Shown: in pieces, positions 5,775 through 9,636 of the stretch
How the letters are laid out: every line of letters begins with the position of its first letter
How positions within the stretch are numbered: the first letter of the stretch is position 1
Source: Microgenomates group bacterium
GTDB taxonomy: Bacteria > Patescibacteriota > Microgenomatia > UBA1400 > PJMF01
Reading direction: 5' to 3'
NCBI GenBank assembly: GCA_009776965.1
Contig: WRMU01000035.1
Location: forward strand, 1-9,636
Length of the DNA: 9,636 bases
Translations under genes and position numbers: made by a program
The notes under the pieces: model-generated
What the model was told of the DNA's origin: nothing
Database searches by the model: none
Seen by the model: only the letters and a program-made list of their open reading frames with translations

Positions 5775-6710
5775 TTAGGAATTGAAAAAATCATAGCAGG
5801 CGTGCCAGACATCGGTGAGGTCTCCTTCCATGATGACCGGTAGGTTATGCCAAGATTGGTTGAGGCGGTGGTCGGTGAGGCGGGATTGGGGGAAGTTGTA
5901 GGTGCGGATTTTTTCGCTACGATCGGCGCGACCGATGACGCTGCGGGCATCGCCTAATTTTTTGGCGCGCTCCTCCTCCTCGAGCTCCCAAAGCTTGGAG
6001 CGTAGTAGAGAAAGGGCGATTTCGCGATTTTGGTCTTGTTTGCGTTCTTGGCGGGAGACAATGATGGTCCCAGAAGGAATATGGGTGAGGCGGACGGCAG
6101 AATTGACTTTGTTGACGTTTTGGCCGCCAGCCCCAGACGCGCGCATGAACTGCCAATCCAAGTCTTCTTCCTTAATCTCGATGGCGGTGGGAGGGATTTC
6201 GGGGAGGACAGCGACGGAGGCGGTGGAGGTGTGGACGCGGCCTTGGCTCTCGGTTATGGGAACGCGCTGCACGCGATGGACGCCGGATTCATACTGGAAA
6301 ATAGGATAGGCAGCGAGAGTGTGGCCGGAAAGCAGCTGACTGGTTTTGCCTTTGATTTTGAGCACGCCGTCGTCGATAAACTCGACTTTGAGTCCAAGGC
6401 TTTCGGCGAAGCGTAGATAGGTTCGGGACAATTCTTCGCCCCAGATTTTGGCTTCGTCGCCGCCGGCACCGCCGCGGATTTCGATGATACAAGCGGCAAA
6501 GGTGATGTCGGCAGGCAAATCTGCGTCACTATGGCTTTGGGAGCTCTCATAAGCTAGGGAAGCTTCGAGTAGAGCTGCCTTTTGGGTTTCTAGGTCGGCG
6601 ATTTCGGCAGAAATGAGTTCGTTGAGGTCGGGATCGGAGGCGAGGAGGGTTTGATTGGCAGCAATCTGCTCCTCTAGATGGTCGAGTTGCGCTTGGTAAG
6701 GATTGGGCAT
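5775..6710 (-). CDS. prfA: Peptide chain release factor 1 (RF1)
   Basis: RF1 enters the ribosomal A site at UAA and UAG stops and triggers peptide release. The GGQ loop (GAGGQNVNK, GGQ at residues 195-197) and the tripeptide determinant P-I-T at 151-153 (VQRVPITESQGRVHTS) are intact; a P-x-T motif marks RF1, whereas RF2 carries SPF. RGGAGGDEA lies at 79-87. Length is 311 aa against about 360 in E. coli; the shortfall is almost all in the N-terminal helical domain, where only about 70 residues precede IIEIRGGAGG. The start is supported by a TATAAT box ending 6 nt before the ATG, so the short N-terminus looks real rather than mis-called. It follows rpmE by 14 bp, so it may be transcribed both from its own promoter and by read-through. 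Its Gln197 is the expected substrate of the divergently encoded PrmC. Confidence 0.96.
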   Translation of the reverse strand: MPNPYQAQLDHLEEQIAANQTLLASDPDLNELISAEIADLETQKAALLEASLAYESSQSHSDADLPADITFAACIIEIRGGAGGDEAKIWGEELSRTYLRFAESLGLKVEFIDDGVLKIKGKTSQLLSGHTLAAYPIFQYESGVHRVQRVPITESQGRVHTSTASVAVLPEIPPTAIEIKEEDLDWQFMRASGAGGQNVNKVNSAVRLTHIPSGTIIVSRQERKQDQNREIALSLLRSKLWELEEEERAKKLGDARSVIGRADRSEKIRTYNFPQSRLTDHRLNQSWHNLPVIMEGDLTDVWHACYDFFNS

Positions 6711-6716
6711 GATGCA

Positions 6717-6722
6717 ATTATA
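6717..6722 (-). promoter_or_regulatory. -10 box of prfA, probably leaderless
   Basis: A perfect TATAAT on the minus strand sits in the 14-bp gap after the rpmE stop and ends 6 nt before the prfA ATG, with no Shine-Dalgarno. Confidence 0.55.
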
Positions 6723-6724
6723 GC

Positions 6725-7081
6725 TTAAGCTGCTGGTTTGTCGAGTTTTGAGTCGGGCTTTTGGTTGAGATTGCTTTTGGTGGCGGCTAAAATCTGGCGA
6801 TAGCTCTTGTTGTCTTTAGGGGCGGGAGCTTCTTTTTTTTTGCTAGCTTTTTCCTTGGCTAGGGCAGCGCGTTTGGCTTCGCTCTGGGCGCGCTTCTTCA
6901 TAAACTTGTCAACGCGACCTTGGGTATCGACGAACTTCATTTCGCCGGTGAAGAAAGGATGGCATTGGGAACAGATTTCCACGGTGAGGCTCTCGTAGAT
7001 GGAACCGGTGGTGAAAGTGGCCCCGCAAGCGCAGGTTACGGAACAGTCGTTGTGCCAATTAGGGTGAATGTCTTTTTTCAT
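6725..7081 (-). CDS. rpmE: 50S ribosomal protein L31 with long basic tail
   Basis: L31 bridges the large subunit and the head of the small subunit. The first ~65 residues are canonical: MKKDIHP start, zinc ligands C17, C19, C37 and C40 (CACG and CSQC), CHPFFTGEMKFVDT, and GRVDKFMKK. This is the zinc-containing (C+) type. The total is 118 aa against about 70, because a low-complexity Lys/Ala/Glu/Pro tail of about 50 residues follows; it is probably disordered and may contact rRNA. The gene leads prfA with a 14-bp gap, the same pairing seen in many Gram-positive genomes. Unlike most genes here it has a leader of about 27 nt, without a clear Shine-Dalgarno, behind an extended -10 (TGATATAAT) placed back to back with the prmC promoter. 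Confidence 0.95.
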   Translation of the reverse strand: MKKDIHPNWHNDCSVTCACGATFTTGSIYESLTVEICSQCHPFFTGEMKFVDTQGRVDKFMKKRAQSEAKRAALAKEKASKKKEAPAPKDNKSYRQILAATKSNLNQKPDSKLDKPAA

Positions 7082-7114
7082 AAGGTTACTTTGGTTTATT
7101 TACAAAGATTAGGT

Positions 7115-7123
7115 ATTATATCA
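7115..7123 (-). promoter_or_regulatory. Extended -10 promoter of rpmE(-prfA)
   Basis: The minus strand reads TGATATAAT, an ideal extended -10. Predicted start is near 7108, leaving a leader of about 27 nt. Only 3 bp separate its TATAAT from the divergent prmC TATAAT. Confidence 0.6.
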
Positions 7124-7129
7124 TATAAT
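7124..7129 (+). promoter_or_regulatory. -10 box of prmC, probably leaderless
   Basis: A perfect TATAAT ends 7 nt before the prmC ATG, with no Shine-Dalgarno. Together with the rpmE box it forms the symmetric ATTATA-TCA-TATAAT (7115-7129). Confidence 0.6.
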
Positions 7130-7136
7130 AGCGAGT

Positions 7137-7895
7137 ATGAGAAAATGGTTGGTTTGGGAAAAGAATTGGCTTATTGCACACGGCTTTTCTATAAAAAAGC
7201 CGGATTTGGGGGCTTACAGTGAGTCGCCAGTCGAGTATATTACGGGAAGGGCGGCGTGGCTGGATGGAGAAATTGGGGTAAATGAATATACCCTAATTCC
7301 AAGAATGGAGACGGAGGAGTTGGTGGAGTTGGTGATGGATGATTTGGTGAGTTTGGGAAGTTCGGGTAAATTAGAAATTGCGGAAGTGGGGACGGGGAGT
7401 GGGGCAATAGCAATTGGAGTGGCGAGTGAGCTCAAAAAACGGGGGAGAGAGGCACAAATAATAGCGAGCGATATTAGTAGGAACGCGTTAAAAAAAGCGC
7501 AGGAAAATGCAGCAGAGTGGGGGATAGAAAAAAAAGAGATTTGGTTTTTGGAGAGTGATTTAATGAAGAATTATCCGCAGGGTAAAAAGTTTGATCTAAT
7601 AGTGGCTAATTTACCCTATATACCAAGTAGTCGGATTGCTAATTTAGAAGCAAGTGTACGGGATTTTGAGCCGAAGTTGGCTTTGGATGGCGGAGCTGAT
7701 GGGGTAGAATTGATCACAAAATGTCTGGGGCAAGTAAAGGCCTATTTGAAGCCTCAGGGGTGGGTGTGGTTGGAGGTGGATGAGACGCACGATGAGGGGA
7801 TAATAAAAAAATATAAATTGGAGCGGGAATGGGGGATAGAGATAATAAAAGATCACCATAATCGGGTTCGATTCTGGTGTTGTAAACTTCTCTAA
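7137..7895 (+). CDS. prmC: PrmC (HemK) release-factor glutamine methyltransferase, short N-terminus
   Basis: PrmC transfers a methyl group from S-adenosylmethionine to the glutamine of the GGQ motif of RF1/RF2, raising release efficiency. SPVEYITGRAAW (30-41) and LIPRMETEELV (53-63, normally RPETE/RPDTE) lead into the SAM-binding loop EVGTGSGAIAI (83-93), acidic SDIS (111-114) and the substrate motif NLPY (158-161), a variant of NPPY. Length is 252 aa against about 280; the N-terminal helical domain is only about 30 residues instead of about 75-80. An in-frame stop at 7110-7112, and a TATAAT ending 7 nt before the ATG, exclude a longer start. It is divergent from rpmE-prfA, so enzyme and substrate share one promoter region. 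The TAA stop lies in repeat copy C. Confidence 0.92.
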   Translation: MRKWLVWEKNWLIAHGFSIKKPDLGAYSESPVEYITGRAAWLDGEIGVNEYTLIPRMETEELVELVMDDLVSLGSSGKLEIAEVGTGSGAIAIGVASELKKRGREAQIIASDISRNALKKAQENAAEWGIEKKEIWFLESDLMKNYPQGKKFDLIVANLPYIPSSRIANLEASVRDFEPKLALDGGADGVELITKCLGQVKAYLKPQGWVWLEVDETHDEGIIKKYKLEREWGIEIIKDHHNRVRFWCCKLL

Positions 7896-7922
7896 ATCGG
7901 CATTTTCGATTTATAAAAGTTT
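7884..7922. repeat. Dispersed TAAATCGG repeat, copy C, folded as a 16-bp hairpin
   Basis: The core TAAATCGGCATTTT spans 7893-7906. Arms 7884-7899 and 7907-7922 pair around a 7-nt loop; read on the minus strand there is only one G-U wobble and one G-A mismatch. The prmC stop codon lies in the left arm. There is no U-tract on either side, so it is not a classical terminator, though it may stall or protect 3' ends of prmC mRNA and of the opposing RNA. Confidence 0.7.
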
Positions 7923-7925
7923 GTG

Positions 7926-8178
7926 GTTTCTGTATTTGATCTTTACTTTCCTACTCTCGACGCGAGGTCAAGAGCAAGAGGTAAAGACCAATTGTTCTCT
8001 TTTGCGAAAAACAATACAAGGAGCTTAACTAGGACCCCAAGTATGCTTGGTGGTTGTCTGGACAGTGGCTTCCTTGATTGTCGTTCTGGTTTTTCTCTGT
8101 GAGTGAAAAATCAGAAAACAAAAGAGAGTTAAAAGAGCTTTTTTGTAGTCAATAGACTAAGGGCGCTGTTGATTACAT
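7926..8178 (-). ncRNA. Probable structured non-coding RNA, 6S-like rod architecture
   Basis: No credible ORF exists in 7896-8434, yet a consensus promoter on the minus strand (-35 TTGACA, 17 bp, TGC-TATAAT) points leftward with a start near 8178. By hand the RNA folds into a long interrupted rod. GTTTTCTG (8119-8112) pairs with CAGAAAC (7932-7926); CAGAG with CTCTTG; a 16-bp interrupted stem joins GAACGACAATCAAGGA (about 8085-8070) to TCCTTGTATTG and its 3' flank (about 8023-8007); and a tip hairpin CCAAG-CATA-CTTGG (about 8052-8039) closes the rod through a large internal loop. The rod is about 194 nt, close to 6S RNA, which mimics an open promoter and binds RNA polymerase. Alternative local hairpins also exist (CTCTTGAC-CTCGC-GTCGAGAG at 7977-7957; TAGTC-TATT-GACTA at about 8158-8145). 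The RNA call is firmer than the 6S assignment. The 3' end is uncertain. Confidence 0.5.
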
Positions 8179-8184
8179 AGGAGT

Positions 8185-8213
8185 ATTATAGCATAACAAT
8201 GGCCTTTTGTCAA
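8185..8213 (-). promoter_or_regulatory. Consensus sigma70-type promoter driving the minus-strand RNA
   Basis: On the minus strand there is a perfect TTGACA (8213-8208), a 17-bp spacer ending in TGC, and a perfect TATAAT (8190-8185): both hexamers at consensus plus the extended -10. Predicted start is near 8178. No protein gene lies downstream in that direction before the end of prmC. Confidence 0.85.
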
Positions 8214-8214
8214 T

Positions 8215-8227
8215 ACCCTTATAGGGT
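8215..8227. promoter_or_regulatory. Palindrome abutting the -35 box, possible operator
   Basis: ACCCT-TAT-AGGGT is a perfect 5-bp inverted repeat one base upstream of the -35 box of the minus-strand RNA promoter. Its position suits a bound activator or repressor, but a chance palindrome of this size is possible. Confidence 0.3.
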
Positions 8228-8313
8228 GGAAATTAGAAAGTGCTGTCTGGTTTGGGGAAAATATGGGTAATTATTATAGGATTTATGGGGGAATAAAAGG
8301 CGAATGAAAAACC

Positions 8314-8322
8314 TGATATAAT
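8314..8322 (+). promoter_or_regulatory. Extended -10, possible upstream promoter of the DUF1737-like gene
   Basis: TGATATAAT is identical to the rpmE extended -10. No -35 is evident. A start near 8329 would give a second, longer transcript into the small gene at 8435. The stretch 8228-8313 holds nothing else I can name. Confidence 0.35.
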
Positions 8323-8369
8323 CCGAACTCTCCCCCTAAGAAAATCTGCTCACAAAATTAAAATGCCTA

Positions 8370-8398
8370 TTGACAAATGTTATAGGACGTGTTATAAT
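8370..8398 (+). promoter_or_regulatory. Full-consensus promoter of the DUF1737-like gene
   Basis: Perfect TTGACA (8370-8375), a 17-bp spacer ending TGT, and perfect TATAAT (8393-8398): both hexamers plus the extended -10. GGAC and GTCC flank the -10 symmetrically (8386-8404) and could be an operator. Predicted start is near 8405, giving a leader of about 30 nt. Confidence 0.88.
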
Positions 8399-8434
8399 GG
8401 TCCCACTCTAAAACAACTCAAGGAGGAATATGTA

Positions 8435-8638
8435 ATGGAAAACAGGAAAATTGTGGGGTATATAACCCTGCAACACGGAGATGGCCCTCAGGACCGAGCT
8501 GTGGAAGACATGATTTCAAAAGGTTGGCAGCCGTATGGTTTGCCCACTAACACCAAAGTGATTGACCAAAGTGGAAACTTCTTGCATCACTATTGGGCTC
8601 AGACCATGGTTCGCTACCAAACAGAACCAAAGGATTAG
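8435..8638 (+). CDS. Small DUF1737-like protein
   Basis: A 67-aa protein starting MENRKIVGYITLQ. The pattern of a short strand, a helix with conserved acidic positions (RAVEDMISKGWQPYG) and a closing strand AQTMVRY resembles DUF1737, small soluble proteins of unknown function whose signature is a GWQPxG turn and a final Q-A-hydrophobic strand. The start at 8435 is chosen because AAGGAGGA lies 7-8 nt upstream; the in-frame ATG at 8363 lies upstream of and within the promoter and cannot be used. With an all-consensus promoter, strong Shine-Dalgarno and an intrinsic terminator directly after the TAG stop, it is a single-gene unit that should be among the most highly expressed genes here. No membrane segment or signal peptide is present. 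Family assignment is from memory of the motif. Confidence 0.7.
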   Translation: MENRKIVGYITLQHGDGPQDRAVEDMISKGWQPYGLPTNTKVIDQSGNFLHHYWAQTMVRYQTEPKD

Positions 8639-8649
8639 AGTACAGTCGC

Positions 8650-8680
8650 AGCGGCACGACTATAACCAGCCGCTTTTTTT
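8650..8680 (+). terminator. Rho-independent terminator of the DUF1737-like gene
   Basis: AGCGGC (8650-8655) pairs with GCCGCT (8669-8674) around a 13-nt loop and is followed by T residues to 8680. An alternative AGTCG/CGACT pairing (8644-8660) overlaps the left arm. It starts 11 nt after the stop codon. Confidence 0.85.
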
Positions 8681-8692
8681 ATGTCTGGCTTA

Positions 8693-8701
8693 TGATAGAA
8701 T
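8693..8701 (+). promoter_or_regulatory. Extended -10 promoter of alaS, probably leaderless
   Basis: TGATAGAAT ends 7 nt before the alaS ATG at 8709. No -35 match and no Shine-Dalgarno are visible. It begins 12 nt after the preceding gene's terminator. Confidence 0.6.
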
Positions 8702-8708
8702 AAGCATC

Positions 8709-9636
8709 ATGAAGATGAACCAAACCAGACAAAAGTTTCTAAATTATTACCAAGAGAAAAAACATGTAATTATCCCTAGCAGTAGTTTGGTGCCGGAGAA
8801 TGATGCGACGACGTTGTTTACTTCGAGCGGGATGCAGCCTTTGGTGCCGTATTTGATGGGGGAGAAACATCCGGAGGGGACAAGATTGGCGAATAGTCAG
8901 AAGTGTTTTCGGAGTAATGATATCGAGGAAGTGGGCGACAATCGACACACAACCTTTTTTGAGATGCTGGGGAATTGGAGTTTGGGGGATTATGGGAAGA
9001 AGGAGCAGCTAGAGTGGGTGTGGGGGTTTTTTACGAAGGAGATGGGAATTGCACCAGAAAAACTATATATCACGGTGTTTGCGGGCGATGAAACAACAGG
9101 AGTGGGGAGAGATGAGGAGGCGATTAAAATCTGGCAGGAGATTTTTGCTAGGGAGGGGATGGAGGCGAGAGTGGGGGAGAGAATCCGGACTTATGGAGCA
9201 GAAAAAAATTGGTGGAGTAGGAGCGGGGAACCGGAGAAAATGCCAGAAGGAGAAATTGGCGGGCCAGACAGTGAGATTTTTTATGATTTTGGGGCGGAAT
9301 TGGGAATACATGAGAGGAGCAAATGGAAGGACGAAGAATGTCATCCAAATTGTGACTGTGGGAGGTTTATCGAAATTGGGAATAGCGTTTTTATCGAATA
9401 TGTTAAGACGGCAAAAGGATTTGAGCCTTTAGCGCAAAAGAATGTGGATTATGGGGGAGGGCTGGGGAGAGTGATGATGGCGGTGGAGAAAAAACAGGAC
9501 GTGTTTGAGACGAGTGCGTTCCAGTTGTTGCGAGAGGAAATGGAGAAAATTACGGGAAGAAAATATGAGGGGGGGGCGGAGGAGGAGAAGGTGGGGTGGC
9601 GGGTGATTATGGACCATATGCCGGCGGGGGGGATGT
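8709..9636 (+). CDS. alaS: Alanyl-tRNA synthetase (3' end beyond window)
   Basis: AlaRS charges tRNA-Ala. The 309 codons in the window cover the class II catalytic core. FTSSGMQPLVPYLMGEKHP at about residues 37-55 and CFRSNDIEEVGDNRHTTFFE at about 66-85 are motif 1/2 signatures, followed by FEMLGNWSLGDYGK, GGPDSEIFYDF near 186-196, GRFIEIGNSVFIEYVK near 219-234 and the Gly-rich motif 3 segment VDYGGGLGRVMMAV near 248-261. The frame is uninterrupted to the window edge. The start at 8709 is supported by an extended -10 ending 7 nt upstream; MKMNQTRQKFLNYY has a second Met at codon 3. EIGN replaces the more usual EIWN, and the last residues read RVIMDHMPAG where most AlaRS have R-V-I-A-D-H-x-R-A. 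The editing and C-Ala domains lie outside the window. Confidence 0.95.
   Translation, partial: MKMNQTRQKFLNYYQEKKHVIIPSSSLVPENDATTLFTSSGMQPLVPYLMGEKHPEGTRLANSQKCFRSNDIEEVGDNRHTTFFEMLGNWSLGDYGKKEQLEWVWGFFTKEMGIAPEKLYITVFAGDETTGVGRDEEAIKIWQEIFAREGMEARVGERIRTYGAEKNWWSRSGEPEKMPEGEIGGPDSEIFYDFGAELGIHERSKWKDEECHPNCDCGRFIEIGNSVFIEYVKTAKGFEPLAQKNVDYGGGLGRVMMAVEKKQDVFETSAFQLLREEMEKITGRKYEGGAEEEKVGWRVIMDHMPAGGM

Noticed and set aside
5902..6416. Plus-strand ORFs of 128 and 135 codons opposite prfA
   Set aside because: Low-complexity reading frames created by the purine-rich prfA coding strand; the prfA frame holds intact PIT and GGQ motifs.
7926..7960. RNase P RNA, from strings like GGAAAGU and ACAGAAACC on the minus strand
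   Set aside because: In RNase P the two conserved regions are hundreds of nucleotides apart and the full CR I string (GAGGAAAGUCC) is absent; here the look-alikes are about 20 nt apart.
8363..8434. Upstream ATG start for the DUF1737-like gene
   Set aside because: It lies upstream of the -35 and the resulting extension is the promoter itself; AAGGAGGA points to the ATG at 8435.
7896..8434. tmRNA or SRP RNA in the gene-free interval
   Set aside because: No tRNA-like ends or tag reading frame with ALAA-type end, and no AGGUCCGGAAGGAAGCA-like SRP apical sequence on either strand.
1..9636. CRISPR array, tRNA genes, transposon or prophage
   Set aside because: No regularly spaced direct repeats, no cloverleaf with T-loop GTTCRA pattern, and no transposase, integrase or phage protein in any frame.

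Overview
The window reads as a bacterial chromosome segment, most plausibly from the Patescibacteria/CPR. That placement is inferred from gene content and protein style: release factor RF1 and its methylase PrmC are both short at the N-terminus, L31 has a Lys/Ala/Pro tail, a FemAB-type peptidoglycan-bridge enzyme and a lone PspC domain are present, intergenic gaps are tiny, and many genes start almost directly after a -10 box. Stop codons seen are TAA, TAG and, once, TGA (the DUF3781 gene, where the family's C-terminus is already complete), so nothing points to a recoded UGA.

Layout. 1-1355 (+): 3' part of a large Thr/Ser-rich surface protein with repeated Ig-like modules. 1379-2398 (+): FemAB-like aminoacyltransferase. 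2404-3200 (-): rubrerythrin and a small PspC membrane protein, an operon convergent with femX. 3243-3683 (-): an orphan 72-aa gene with its own promoter, long leader, Shine-Dalgarno and terminator. 3684-4457 (-): SDR oxidoreductase. 4533-4790 (-): DUF3781 protein, divergent from the RsuA/RluB-type pseudouridine synthase at 4827-5612 (+). 5607-5738: large structured inverted repeat between convergent genes. 5775-7081 (-): rpmE-prfA. 7137-7895 (+): prmC, divergent from rpmE. 7896-8434: no protein gene; it holds a probable structured RNA on the minus strand behind a consensus promoter, plus promoters for the next gene. 8435-8638 (+): small DUF1737-like gene with near-ideal signals and a terminator. 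8709-9636 (+): 5' part of alaS.

Functionally this is a translation-heavy neighbourhood (L31, RF1, the RF1 methylase PrmC, rRNA pseudouridine synthase, AlaRS) mixed with envelope and redox-stress genes. Two initiation styles coexist. Seven genes (femX, SDR, DUF3781, rluB, prfA, prmC, alaS) have a -10 box ending 6-8 nt before the ATG and no Shine-Dalgarno, suggesting leaderless mRNAs. Two small genes (72-aa orphan, DUF1737-like) have real leaders, strong Shine-Dalgarno sites and intrinsic terminators.

No defence island, CRISPR array, transposase, tRNA or rRNA was seen. The most interesting unexplained items are a dispersed repeat with core TAAATCGGNATTTT that lies at gene ends and supplies stop codons, the Y-shaped inverted repeat built from two copies of it, the candidate 6S-like RNA, and the systematic leaderless promoters.
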